A stretch of 64,000 nt of DNA from Torymus aiolomorphi (GCA_036365515.1 CM070873.1:173150104-173214103), one strand, 5' to 3'; counted from the stretch's first letter, positions 11,147 through 20,449 are shown. A program made the numbers and translations. The notes: generated by a model from the sequence alone, not told the origin.

Positions 11147-11575
11147 ATGAGGCGTGCGTTAATCAGTCGGGAAAAAACTATGGCGCCGATAGGTCGTAAA
11201 GCGATAGCCTGCGGTAAACATTTCTCGAAAAGAAACCTTTCTCTCTTGAACGCTCTTTGTCATGGGGACAAAAGACATCGTATTGCTATAGCGCGCACAG
11301 CTGATAAACCTCTCGTCAGATGCATATGCGAGTGTGTGTTGAACGTTTTGCAGGGCGTCGTAAAACTAAGCGATTCCGAAAAGGTCCGATTGCGTAAACA
11401 TAAGCAAACGCTGCCTAAGCTGATCCGTACTGGTGATAGAGGCAACGGTACTTGGAAATCGAAGAAACGTGTCATTATACAAAACGGCGGGTCGTTTTTA
11501 CAACTCTTACTCGTTCCGATCGTAAGAGCGCTTATCTCAAAAATATTTGGCTCGAAACATGGAGCGAGCTCGTAA
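11147..11575 (+). CDS. Small basic Polinton protein with hydrophobic C-terminus
   Basis: 142 aa, lysine/arginine-rich. Visible parts are a Cys cluster (VRCICECVLNVLQG, about 60-72), a charged stretch SEKVRLRKHKQTLPKLI, a KKRVIIQNGG block, and a terminal amphipathic/hydrophobic segment LLLVPIVRALISKIFG. Many Polintons and adintoviruses have a short basic protein at this place, next to the ATPase, and I infer a virion-associated DNA-binding or membrane-active part. The exact role is not known to me. An internal ATG (TMAPIGRK, residue 12) may be the true start, since the first ATG directly abuts the ATPase stop. It overlaps the next gene by 17 bases in another frame. Confidence 0.7.
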   Translation: MRRALISREKTMAPIGRKAIACGKHFSKRNLSLLNALCHGDKRHRIAIARTADKPLVRCICECVLNVLQGVVKLSDSEKVRLRKHKQTLPKLIRTGDRGNGTWKSKKRVIIQNGGSFLQLLLVPIVRALISKIFGSKHGASS

Positions 11576-11831
11576 GATGATCCTTGTGCCGGTGCCGCCA
11601 CCGGAGACATCGCAATCTAAAGTCATGGAGGAGGAGGGGGCGAGGAATACGAATGAAAAAACTCTGCAAACACCAGGTGATCATTTTTCTCGTCTGGATG
11701 GTGAAATGTACGATGTTTTACGCTCAAAAGCAGCTAGAGACGATTACGAGAAGTGCGTAAAATATCTACAGATTTTACGTCGCTATCTTTTCTTCCGTGA
11801 TAACGAGCGTAGCGCTGTAGACGTACAGTGA
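11559..11831 (+). CDS. MILVP-motif Polinton protein, C-terminus probably cut by a deletion
   Basis: About 90 aa, starting MERARKMILVP at 11559. The middle is Glu/Asn-rich, and the C-terminal helix contains DGEMYDVLRSKAARDDYEK followed by KCVKYLQILRRYLFF. A short protein beginning with a basic patch and an (I/L)LVP motif, ending in such a helix, is common in Polintons between ATPase and capsid genes. The function is unknown. The frame runs out at TGA 11829-11831, exactly where integrase sequence begins in another frame, so the last residues are probably not original but read into the deletion junction (see integrase). Confidence 0.65.
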   Translation: MERARKMILVPVPPPETSQSKVMEEEGARNTNEKTLQTPGDHFSRLDGEMYDVLRSKAARDDYEKCVKYLQILRRYLFFRDNERSAVDVQ

Positions 11832-12646
11832 TTGACGTACTCGGTAAGTACGCATGGGTGGAACCGATAAAAGATAAGACCGCGCGCAACGTTGCTGACG
11901 CCTTCGCACGGATTATCGACCGAGCACATCCCCGACTGCCTATATGCGGGCAAACCGATCGAGGCAAAGAGTTTACCGGTTCAGCATTTCAGGCGCTCCT
12001 CCGCCGAAAAGAGATAACATTCAGAGTCGCGCGCAACCCCGACATTAAAGCAGCTGTGGTCGAAAGCTTCAACAGAACGTTACGCGAGCGAATCTGGCGA
12101 TACTTTTCTCATAGTAACACAAAGAGATACATCGATGTCGTGCAAAAGATTGTACACGTTTACAATCGCACGCTACACAGTGGTACGCGCATGAGACCTA
12201 TCGATGTCACATTGTACAACGCACCGACAGCGATCGAAAATTTAGCCAAACGCGCGAGCTACAATTATCGAAGGCGACCACCGGCGCTGCCTAAATTCAA
12301 GGTGGGCAACCTCGTGCTCATCAGTCGTACCAAGAACACCTTTGAGAGAGGATACGAAACAAATTTTAGCGAAGAAGTGTTCAAGATAGTCAGCGTTTCG
12401 ACGCGTCAAAATCTCTATACATACGTGCTCGAAGATTTGAACGAAGAAATTATCGATGGTTTCTTTTATCCCAAGGAGCTCGTGTTAGTCGGCCGTGAAC
12501 GCTTCGCGCCCGATAAGCGTTTCAAAGTCGACCGCGTCATACGCACAGAAGGACGGGGCGCTAAAAAGAGAGCACTCGTTAAGTGGCTCGGTTACCCTGA
12601 TAAATTCAACTCGTGGGTAAAAGCAAGCGAGCTTGAAAACATCTGA
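11813..12646 (+). pseudogene. int: Polinton integrase, 5' half deleted, chromodomain retained
   Basis: A retroviral-type (rve) integrase core starts abruptly at VIDVLGKYAWVEPIKDKT without an ATG. Still present are the second catalytic Asp (QTDRGKEFTG), the catalytic Glu (AAVVESFNRTLRERIW), an SH3-like segment (FKVGNLVLISRTKN) and a C-terminal chromodomain (VDRVIRTEGRGAK...LVKWLGYPDKFNSWV). Missing are the N-terminal HHCC zinc finger and the WQxD-type strand with the first catalytic Asp, which should lie ~20 residues before IDVL. The frame is open only back to 11813, after TAG 11810-11812. The loss fits a deletion joining the upstream gene to the middle of the integrase near 11810-11830. Such a protein could not catalyse strand transfer. 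The chromodomain may originally have directed insertion to marked chromatin. Confidence 0.92.
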
Positions 12647-12651
12647 AAAAA

Positions 12652-13452
12652 ATGGAAACGAGCGATGATTTTTATATGGTACTACCTAGTAACAGCAGCA
12701 TGACGTATTTTCCCGAAAATACAACATGTTGTTTTACGACCCAGCTGCAGCGCGAGATAAAGTTATACGGCGAGTGGCTCGTGGGCCTCGTTGAAATTCA
12801 CATACCCTGCAGTATCGTACATTTTCAAGATGACGAAGCAAGTTACACTTTTTACTCGGCTGAGGATAATGAGGGTCTCATCGACAAAAAACTGTGTCGT
12901 ATACCCGTAGGTATTCACGATTCACTCGAACAACTAGTAGACGCTATAAACGCGGCGAATGACACATATAAGCATCAAATGCTCGAGCCCCATAAAGATC
13001 GTAAGGGGTCTTACATCATAAGACGCAAGTGTGACTGCTCGCAAATACACATTACGGATTTCAACGAAAAAATCATGCGTGTATTCGGCTTCGACGAAGC
13101 AGGTCAAAAAGGTTCGTTTACAACGCATGAAGGTTACCGCGACATTGCAGCCGGCAGACCTGCCTCGCTTTCTCGAGCCTTGCCCGACCAGATGTATATC
13201 TATACCGATATATGTGAACCTTATATAGTAGGTGACACACTAGCTGCCCTACTGCGCATAGTTTCTATAGACAACTCCAGCTTTAAGTACGGTTGCAGTA
13301 CTGTACAGCGTTTTGCACCCGTTTACTATATACCTCTTCTCTATCACAATTTTCGTAGCATCGTTATCGATATAAGAGATCAACATGGGCAACGTATACC
13401 ATTCGAGTACGGCACGTTGACGGTCACGCTACACTTTAAGCGCAAACGTTAA
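12652..13452 (+). CDS. Minor capsid protein (penton-like single jelly roll)
   Basis: 266 aa, intact. It starts FYMVLPSNSSMTYFPENTT, followed by a beta-rich body containing GEWLVGLVEIHIPCS. It closes with a typical strand pair (RIPFEYGTLTVTLHFKRKR). This start and end pattern is that of the Polinton/adintovirus minor capsid protein, which forms pentameric vertices. The ATG is five bases after the integrase stop, and only one base separates its stop from the next ATG, as in a shared transcription unit. No frameshift is seen. Confidence 0.85.
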   Translation: METSDDFYMVLPSNSSMTYFPENTTCCFTTQLQREIKLYGEWLVGLVEIHIPCSIVHFQDDEASYTFYSAEDNEGLIDKKLCRIPVGIHDSLEQLVDAINAANDTYKHQMLEPHKDRKGSYIIRRKCDCSQIHITDFNEKIMRVFGFDEAGQKGSFTTHEGYRDIAAGRPASLSRALPDQMYIYTDICEPYIVGDTLAALLRIVSIDNSSFKYGCSTVQRFAPVYYIPLLYHNFRSIVIDIRDQHGQRIPFEYGTLTVTLHFKRKR

Positions 13453-13453
13453 G

Positions 13454-13957
13454 ATGAGTCGTTACGGGCGCTACTACGACGAGCAGCTAGGCTGGGGTGG
13501 AGTGAGAAATGTTTTTGCTGGTTCGACTTTTCAGAGAGGTCGCGGGATAGGAGCCTGGTTAGGAGGCCTTTTTCGTCACATCCTGCCATACATCACGAGC
13601 GGGGCCAAGGCTGTAGGTAAAGAGACACTACGCGCAGGTATAAAGCTTGTTGACGACGTTGCCAACAGAGGTGTCAATTTCAAGGAGGCTGTAAAATCAC
13701 GGGCCAAAGAATCTGGACGCAACCTCAAAAGAAAAGCTGCTGACAAAATATCGGAAATAATGAAAGGCTCGGGATATAAAACAGGCGTGAATGGCAAGCG
13801 GCGGCGCCAGTCGAGAAAGAAACACACTCGGACGCGCACGGCAGGCGGTAAGAAAAAACCCGGCAAAAGAAAGCCCGCTGTGAGAACGAGCAAGAAGAAG
13901 AAGAAGAAGAAGAGGAAAGCCCTTCGCAACATAAACGATATTTTTGGTCCAAAGTAA
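13454..13957 (+). CDS. Basic virion core protein with amphipathic N-terminus (pVI/pX-like)
   Basis: 167 aa in two parts. Residues ~25-100 contain GRGIGAWLGGLFRHILPY, then TSGAKAVGKETLRAG and an Ala/Lys-rich helix. Residues ~110-160 are a nearly pure Lys/Arg tail (RRRQSRKKH, KKKPGKRK, KKKKKKKRK), and the protein ends NINDIFGPK. A glycine-rich amphipathic segment plus polybasic tail is the usual look of the Polinton/adintovirus protein compared with adenovirus pVI or pX: membrane disruption and genome condensation. That comparison is from general family knowledge; the function here is inferred. Intact. Confidence 0.75.
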   Translation: MSRYGRYYDEQLGWGGVRNVFAGSTFQRGRGIGAWLGGLFRHILPYITSGAKAVGKETLRAGIKLVDDVANRGVNFKEAVKSRAKESGRNLKRKAADKISEIMKGSGYKTGVNGKRRRQSRKKHTRTRTAGGKKKPGKRKPAVRTSKKKKKKKRKALRNINDIFGPK

Positions 13958-13960
13958 AAA

Positions 13961-15299
13961 ATGGCCTTCTTGCACTCGCACTCTAACGAGTGCATGTCGA
14001 GCGAGCTCGACATTTTCACTCTTCCGGCGACACAAACGTCGATTGAGAGTAGTAGTTTTTTAGACTATAAACCTGTGTCCTCGCTCAGCGATGAAGGAGA
14101 CGCGCCCATAGAGTTCGTCATCCCGAGCGCAAGCGAACATTATATAGATCTCGCGCACACCATGCTCTATGTCAAAGCTAGAATACAGCCGAATGCCGAA
14201 ACCCCTGCTGAAAACTTAAAAGTTGCCCCAGTAAATAATTTAGTGCATTCAATGTTTAATCAAATCGACGTTTTTCTAAATCAAAAACTCGTTTCTCCAC
14301 CCAATAATGCATATCCTTACAGAGCATACATAGAGTCACTACTCAACTACTCGCCAATCGCAAAAGAATCACACTTAACGGCCGGATTGTGGTACGATGA
14401 TACGCCCGGTTTATTCGAAGCCCAGCCGCACATTCAAGGTGAAATATCTAACAAGGGTGCTCTCCATCGTCAGCATTTCACACTCAATGGAAAAACCTTC
14501 GACATGATTGGCCATCTGCACTGCGACGTCTTTAATCAAGACAGAATGCTCATCAATGGTGTAGAAATGAGAGTACGACTAGTACGAAGCAAAGATGCCT
14601 TTTGCCTAATGGACGCCTCCGAAGATGGTAAACTCGGCCTGAAAATAAAGGAAGCCACGCTCATCGTTCGGCGCGTGAAGATAAATCCGGGAATTTTAAT
14701 TGCACACGCCAACGCTCTCGCTAAAGCAACGGCCAAGTATCCCATCACGAGAGTAGAAGTCAAAACTTTTACGCTTCACGCAGGTATACATGGCGATACC
14801 ATCGATAATGCCATTCTTGGGCAATTGCCTAAAAGAATAATAATAGGATTTGTCGATAATAAGGCATTCAATGGCAATCGAACATTTAACCCGTTTAATT
14901 TTCAACACTTTTCAATAAATCACCTCTGCCTCTAACGTCGATGGATCTCAAATTCCGAGCAAACCGTTACAGCCGCGCTTTGCTGCTAACGATAGTATGT
15001 TTATAGATGCATTTCAAACCCTCTACTCGGGCACAGGTATACATTTCCTCAACGACGGTCTTGGCATAAACCGTTTCAACTATTCACTGGGCTACTTTCT
15101 CACGGCTTTCGATCTCACACCCGATTTATCGGCCCACTGCGCCTCGCATTGGAATCTCGTTCGCTCGGGTAGCTTACGCATAGAGGTGGGATTTGAGTCG
15201 GCTCCAACAAGCACAATAAATTGCGTTGTTTATGCCGAGTACGATAACGTTCTCGAAATAGACTCCACCCGCCAAATATTATCCGATTTTAGTGCCTAG
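13961..15299 (+). pseudogene. Major capsid protein (double jelly roll), one frameshift
   Basis: The first frame, 13961-14935 (324 aa), has the conserved start SELDIFTLPATQTSIESSSF, then APIEFVIPSASEHYIDLAHT, FNQIDVFLNQKLV, PYRAYIESLLNY and RVEVKTFTLHAG. The second frame, open through 14997-15299, continues with VDGSQIPSKPLQP, FIDAFQTLYSGTG, GYFLTAFDLTPD and ends YDNVLEIDSTRQIL. Together these are the two jelly rolls of the Polinton major capsid protein, about 445 aa. The break is a +1 shift in a CT-rich microrepeat at 14924-14936, with TAA at 14933-14935. The defect truncates the second jelly roll and should prevent capsid assembly unless it is a sequencing error. Confidence 0.92.
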
Positions 15300-15310
15300 T
15301 CGTTAAAAAG

Positions 15311-15673
15311 GTGGGGGGACGAGGACTCAAGAGGAAGCACGCGACTCAGAGGTTTAAAAATAAACAAGATTTTTGCGCGCTCTACAAGGCGCACCAAATA
15401 AAAAAGTGGATGCGCTCTATACTACCCGAAGAGTGGAAGCTGATCAACAAAGGCGAAGTACAAAGTCAAATGTTCTACACTGCACTTCATCAGTATCAGC
15501 AGAAGCAGCGCAAAAAATTACTCCGTTTTCACCCGGGTAGCGAGCAGTCCACTGAGGAGGAGGAGGAGGAGGAGCAGAACGACGACGGCCGCGACGAGAC
15601 GGATGTGGCCCCAGAAATAGCAAGTGGCAGCGACAGCAGCACATATTTCACATTTAGCGAAAACGCAAAATGA
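15311..15673 (+). CDS. Basic-to-acidic protein between major capsid and protease, no ATG at its 5' end
   Basis: About 120 codons. The first third is Lys/Arg-rich (RGLKRKHATQRFKNKQDF), then QIKKWMRSILPEEWKLI and HQYQQKQRKKLLRF, then an acidic tail with seven Glu and a Ser/Asp-rich end. The frame opens just after the major-capsid stop but has no ATG before Met 34 (WMRSIL, ~15410), so the original start is lost or the protein starts internally. Its stop TGA overlaps the protease ATG (ATGA at 15670), the compact layout of the cassette. The function is unknown; the position suggests a virion or assembly factor. Confidence 0.55.
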   Translation: MGGRGLKRKHATQRFKNKQDFCALYKAHQIKKWMRSILPEEWKLINKGEVQSQMFYTALHQYQQKQRKKLLRFHPGSEQSTEEEEEEEQNDDGRDETDVAPEIASGSDSSTYFTFSENAK

Positions 15674-16204
15674 ATACGAAACAAATCGCGAGGGCCATTA
15701 GTGGCCTCAGAGCAAACTCGATAGGTGTATACGCAGCCGATCACATCCCCAGAAGCTTGAGTCTTCCAGCCGCTGTTGTAACCAATGTCGATACCTCAGA
15801 TAAGCCTGGATCCCACTGGGTGGCATTCTACATAGACAAAAATGCAAAAGGAACATATTTCGATAGCTATGGAGTCGCCCCTGTGTCACGACATCATATC
15901 GATCGACTTCGAAGAAATTGCGCAAGCTTCAAGTGGAACGAGAAGAAACTGCAGAGTGTTAATTCTAAACTTTGCGGCGAATATTGTATTGTTTCTTTGC
16001 TATATGTGTAGCGGTCGCACTTTACGCGCGTTTTGTAACGTCTTTTCACGTGATTCACATGTAAACGACGCACTGGCCGCAAAATTTTATGAAAATGTGA
16101 AAAGAAAAAATCACCGAAAAAGACTCCGTCGTGCGAACAATTTCCCCAGCATTATTTCCAAGGGCGCTGGCTCGTTCGTTCAAACATGTAAAGCATTTAT
16201 ATAA
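15670..16204 (+). pseudogene. Adenain-like cysteine protease (maturation protease), one frameshift
   Basis: The first frame (15670-16011) shows the Ulp1/adenain triad: His49 in GSHWVAFYI, Asp65 in FDSYG and Cys106 in LCGEYC, with Gln95 as a candidate oxyanion residue. After YCIVSLLYV the frame stops at TAG 16009-16011. The remaining C-terminal part (SGRTLRAFCNVFSRD, VNDALAAKFYENV and a basic tail) continues in the +1 frame to 16204. The catalytic core is therefore intact but the C-terminal helix is displaced by a shift near 15990-16010. The enzyme would process capsid and core proteins during particle maturation. Confidence 0.92.
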
Positions 16205-16205
16205 A

Positions 16206-16222
16206 ATGTGCGTGTGCGCGCG

Positions 16223-16278
<56 letters not shown>

Positions 16279-16287
16279 TGTGTGCGT
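16206..16287 (+). repeat. (TG)n microsatellite after the protease gene
   Basis: About 80 bases of TG repeat with a few GC or TA interruptions, starting right after the protease stop. Confidence 0.95.
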
Positions 16288-16670
16288 GATTTAATTTTTA
16301 TTATAATATTTGTATTTAATCCTACGTCACATTCAATTTTTTAGTTTGTAATATTTCTTTTTTATCCAGATACACATTCAATTTTTAGTTTATATTTACA
16401 CTTTATGTACATTGTAAGTTTTAGAATTGTAAAAGCTGATGTGTGCATGTATTCGTCTTTCTTAGTTTATAAGGTTTTGTATACTACGTTTGTCTTGGCC
16501 TTTTTTAGCTTGTAATTTTATATTATTCATATATTTGTAAGTTTAAAATGTATTTTTTTTAATTCGATCGAACAATAAAAAAAAGTTAAACAATCATCGT
16601 ATTCATTTAACGACCTTGCCCGCTAAATTTAATTCCTTACCTTTTTTATCTTGAAACGAATATGTACTAT
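16288..16670 (+). terminator. AT-rich 3' region of the virion cassette with poly(A) signal
   Basis: AT-rich sequence without ORFs, rich in 'ttttta(g)tttgtaat' words repeated several times. A canonical AATAAA lies at 16574-16579 inside an A-rich run. This is the likely transcript end of the capsid/protease region. Confidence 0.45.
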
Positions 16671-16679
16671 TCCATGAAG

Positions 16680-17120
16680 AAACCGAAAAGCATATGCGTA
16701 ACGGTTTTTTCAAGTGGTGAAAAACACAGAAGGCGCTTTCTTCTTTGAGGCTTTGAAACATAATCAGATCGAGTCACCGAAAAGCACATGCGTAACGGTT
16801 TTTTCAAGTGGTGAAAAACACCTTAGCTGTTTCCCTTTTTTCAAGTGGTGAAAAACACAGGAGGCGCTTTCTTCTTTGAGGCTTTGAAACATAAGTAGCT
16901 TGAGTCACCGAAAAGCATATGCGTAACGGATTTTCAAGCGGTGAAAAACACGTTAGACGTTTCCTTTTTTCAAGTGGTGAAAAACACAGGAGGCGCTTTC
17001 TTCTTTGAGGATTTGAAACATAAGTAGCTTGAGTCACCGAAAAGCATATGCGTAACGGATTTTCAAACGGTGAAAAACACATTAGACGTTTCCTTTTTTC
17101 AAGTGGTGAAAAACACATGT
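16680..17120 (+). repeat. ~130-bp tandem repeat array with TTTTCA/TGAAAA dyads
   Basis: Units begin with (GT)CACCGAAAAGCA at 16680, 16773, 16904 and 17033, i.e. spacing 94, 131 and 129. Each unit contains one or two copies of TTTTCAAGTGGTGAAAAAC, an imperfect dyad (TTTTCA...TGAAAA), plus 'aggcgctttcttctttgagg'. The first unit is short by one dyad. The minus-strand ORFs (CFSPLEKRKRL repeats) are only a by-product of the repeats. A (CTT)n run follows at 17128-17157. Confidence 0.9.
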
Positions 17121-17376
17121 GTCGTTTTCTTCTTCTTCTTCTTCTTCTTCTTCTTTGAGGCTCAAAACCCTTAACGGGGAAAATTTATGCTTCTGTTTCT
17201 CAAGGGCTCCGCGAGTTTCCCAACGCTTCTCCCCACTCTCCGATACATACGCGTAAACGTTCATGATTGGGCGCTCGGATTTTACGTAACAATCGACCAG
17301 CCAATCGTAACTCGTAATAGAAAGGAGGGGATTCGCGCTGGAGAGAGAATAAGTACGGGGCCTAGCCGCGCCACAC

Positions 17377-17390
17377 TCAGTCAGTCAGTC
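17377..17390 (+). promoter_or_regulatory. Triple TCAGTC initiator-like motif
   Basis: TCAGTCAGTCAGTC matches the arthropod Inr (TCAGT) three times in a row, 58-72 bases before the ATG at 17449. No clear TATA box precedes it. Confidence 0.4.
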
Positions 17391-17448
17391 GCTCTACCTC
17401 GACAAAGTCGTGACATTTTTACCAACGTTAAGTCAGTATTTTTTAAAA

Positions 17449-18285
17449 ATGTCTCAAACAAAGCTAGTGCCGAATTTACTGTACAATTCGACTTACGCTC
17501 TCAACTATTCGTACTACAAGTTCGTTTACGTCGGCTTGGATTATGCTGCTGGCTATTTCCGACCCGTCATCAGGTTCGGCGGGCATACATCACCGCATAA
17601 ATATATAACTCTGGATATCGACAGTTGGGAACAATTAAAAACCCATTTCAAGACCTTCGGAGAGTATCTATAGTCATAAGGCGATTTTGTAAAGCAAGGC
17701 AAATATGCAAAAATATATTTACCGCACCACCTCGTCGAATTGACCACAGCCTACGGTCATAGAACCGTATCAATCACCGATAAGCCCGAAGTAACACCGC
17801 CATCGTTCACCCTTCAGTACGAACACGAGGCTCAACAGTTCGACTTTGAAGACGATAACGCCAATCAGGAGGCAGCCGCCTCCACTACCAGTGACGAACC
17901 TACTACAAAAAAGAAGAAGTCTGAAAAATCACTGAAGATTATGATGCAGTATACAACTTTCAACGGATTGAAACCGTTCCAACAGTGTATAGACTATAAA
18001 TTAAAAAAGTTAGAAGAAATGTCGGGTTTTGTGAACAAGGTTTTCGGTATAATGATCGATGTTATTAAAACGGAAGCAATTAGCAAAAACGACGTGCATT
18101 TACTAGACCATACATTCATCGACGTTGTATTTAATGAACTAGAAGCCAAAATGAAAGAACTCGCGCTAAATCAATTAATGTTTTTAAATTTTAGCGAGAG
18201 TTCTCTCGAAATAATGTTTTTGGAAGTATATGCCGAGTATTTAACAATTCTAGAAAAAAATGTTGTTAGTGCGTTAAAAGTTTAA
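17449..18285 (+). pseudogene. Unrecognised right-arm gene interrupted by two in-frame stops
   Basis: The frame runs from MSQTKLVPNLLYNSTYAL (ATG 17449) to FKTFGEYL, hits TAG 17671-17673 and TAA 17677-17679, and then remains open in the same frame from 17680 to 18285. The first part is a compact aromatic domain of ~74 aa (SYYKFVYVGLDYAAGYF, VIRFGG, YITLDIDSWEQLKTHF). The second part continues VKQGKYAKIYLPHHLVELT, then an acidic Asp/Glu/Asn linker, a KKKKSEKS nuclear-localisation-like patch, and a long helical C-terminus ending FLEVYAEYLTILEKNV. The WEQL block followed by a charged linker suggests a nucleic-acid-associated protein, but I do not recognise the family. Two nearby stops with frame conserved imply local mutation or a tiny unrecognised intron; no good GT-AG pair is seen. 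Accessory genes in this arm vary between Polintons. Confidence 0.55.
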
Positions 18286-18482
18286 AAATGTACATAAATA
18301 ATTTTTTTTTATTTTATATAATAAAATATATTTACCTTATCACACTTTTTTATTTAAGGACCCTTCCTTTATACCTACTCCTATTTACGCCCCCAACTTC
18401 TCATTGCGCTAGCACGCATATATTTATATATATAGCATTATACATAAGTCATTCGTCGAAAGACCACCGAGAAGGCAACATC

Positions 18483-18659
18483 ATGGGGCCCCCGTTCAGC
18501 AAGCACCAGGTCAAACCAGACGACAAAGAACCTCTCATCAACAAGGCAGACAAGAAAGACTCTTGGACAAACAAAAAAAATTCTCCACCACACCATTCCT
18601 ATTCCACTAATTCCTTCTCCTTCCCAAAAAAAGATGGTTATTTAAAATATAACGAATAA
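18483..18659 (+). CDS. Possible 58-aa accessory protein
   Basis: An ATG preceded by a TATATATTTATATATA tract (~18418-18434) opens a frame with MGPPFSKHQVKPDDKEPL, then a Lys-rich middle and a Ser/His/Pro-rich end, stopping at TAA 18657-18659. The hydrophilic composition and TATA-like tract support a real gene. The size and lack of any known motif argue for caution. It lies just inside the right inverted repeat. Between 18286 and 18482 only AT-rich sequence with AATAAA-like words is seen. Confidence 0.35.
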   Translation: MGPPFSKHQVKPDDKEPLINKADKKDSWTNKKNSPPHHSYSTNSFSFPKKDGYLKYNE

Positions 18660-18734
18660 TAAACGGTCCCTTTAAGGACAACATTTATGTTAATGAGAAA
18701 AAACTGTTCATAAAATAGGGGGTTTCACCCCGTT

Positions 18735-19712
18735 TAAATAAATAAATAAAAATTTATTTTTCCTCAACATGCTTTTTTTATTTGCAGACCCCTCCTTTAC
18801 ACCAACTCCCTATTCCCTCCCCACAACTTCTCATTGCGAACACACACACACATACACACACACACTCACACACACACGGTCTGTATAGCGAGAGGCCTCG
18901 CACCCCATGGGTCTTTATGGCGTAGCACGTATAGCCAAAGGTCTCGTCCCCCACCACCACGAGTCAGGGCATACACGGGGGCATGCGCAGAGCAGATAGA
19001 ACGGCATGACGTCATGGAGGGAGCGATAAGTGCGTCATTGTTTACCCTAATTAGCTTGTGTTCACACACGTGCTACTGTAAACACTTGGATTAATGAACT
19101 TATCACACTTGAAACACATACACACAGCACGCGGTCTATACAGCGAGAGGTCTTTATGGCGTAGCGCGTACAGCCAAAGGTCTCTCCCCCCACCACCACG
19201 AGTCGGGGCATATACGACGGCACGCGACGGGCAGGTATAGCGGCATAGCGTCATGGCGCGAGCGATAAGTGGGACATTATTTATGGGGTAATAATTCACT
19301 CCATTGTTTACCCTAATTAACTTGTGTTCACACTTGGGACCCATACACACCGCACACGGTCTATACTGCGAGAGGCCTCGCATTCTATGAGTCTTTATGG
19401 TGTAGCGCAGACAGCCAAAACGCTCGCCCCCCCCACCACCTCGAGTCATGGCATATACGGCAACACACGTGGGCCATATATAGCGGCATGACGTCATGGC
19501 GGGCGCCATAAGTGCACCATTATTTATGGGGTAATAAATCACCCCCCATTGTTTACACTAATTAGCTTGTGGCCACACTTGCTACTGTAAACACTTGAGT
19601 TAATCACCTTGTCACACTTGGGGACCCATACACACCGCACAGCGGGGTGCCACATGGCCCCTACACACCGCTCCGCGGGGGGTCGTCTCGCTATACCGGT
19701 CCCCTTACTACT
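18735..19712 (-). repeat. Polinton right terminal inverted repeat
   Basis: Reverse complement of 2156-3136. The outer tip reads ...GGTCCCCTTACTACT, and the inner end is 'tttttatttgcagacc'. It holds the same internal units with TGACGTCA-containing blocks at ~19003, a degenerate one at ~19243 and another at ~19485. The arms differ by substitutions and microsatellite length, so they are not recent perfect copies. Confidence 0.93.
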
Positions 19713-19718
19713 AGTACA
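19713..19718. repeat. Right target-site duplication of the Polinton (AGTACA)
   Basis: AGTACA directly follows the last base of the right inverted repeat and equals 2150-2155. Confidence 0.92.
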
Positions 19719-20440
19719 TTACGATACGTGGGCCGGAAATGACGCACGGCCAGGGCATCCAATTTCCGGTCCAAGTATTGTATACTATTTTTCTTACTCC
19801 CCGGCCGAAAGTACGTTATGTAATTGTTAAATAATTGATAAAATTGTGTTGTCGTCTACTAGCTGTGTTTGTTAGTTTTTCTTTCAGCCGCTCGATAGTA
19901 CTGCCTCTGTTGGCCGCTTTGGGTAGCTCGGTCGATATTACCGACTGTTCTTTCTTTCGGCCCGGCGTGGAGAGCTGGTTTTTTGGCCGTCTGCTACTTT
20001 CGCTGTTACACAGATGGTTTGATGCCGAACATTTGCACGACCGAGGCGAAGCCGAGGTTTTGCTGGTCGGGGCGGGCATCAGAAACACATTCATTAAAAA
20101 AAGAAAGAAATAAGGTCATGAAATAAGTACAATAAAGTTTGATTTTATTAATTTAAACTTTTTCAATATATTAACATTAAGTATTAATACAATAATTAAT
20201 ACAAGATTTACATTTAAATTAATCAGCTTTGGTCTTAATAATTTCAACTTTCAATATATTAATCTCAATATAAAATAAATTTTTGTTTGATTTTTTTTCT
20301 TTACAAATGATTTTCTTTATCAGATTTGTAATTGTTAATATTTACAATGAAATTGCCGTTGGTAGTACAATTTTTAATTTTAATATATTTGTTTAAAGTT
20401 GAATTTATTTGATCATTCAATGAGTTATTCTGATCTTAAT
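19719..20440. other. Right flank of the Polinton, no named gene
   Basis: A minus-strand ORF (19816-20094; RKKEQSVISTELPKAANRG) is Ser/Lys-rich and resembles the following decayed gene in composition, but it has no motif and its plus-strand mirror is equally open. From 20115 to 20440 the sequence is AT-rich with repeated 'tttcaatatattaa' words. Confidence 0.3.
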
Positions 20441-20449
20441 TTTGATTTT

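Noticed and set aside
13576..14035. Long minus-strand ORFs opposite the basic core protein
   Set aside because: They are shadows of the Lys/Arg-rich coding sequence (poly-Ser/Phe/Leu).
16804..17118. 104-aa minus-strand ORF with CFSPLEKRKRL repeats
   Set aside because: A product of the 130-bp tandem array; it lacks a start context and lies antisense to the element's genes.
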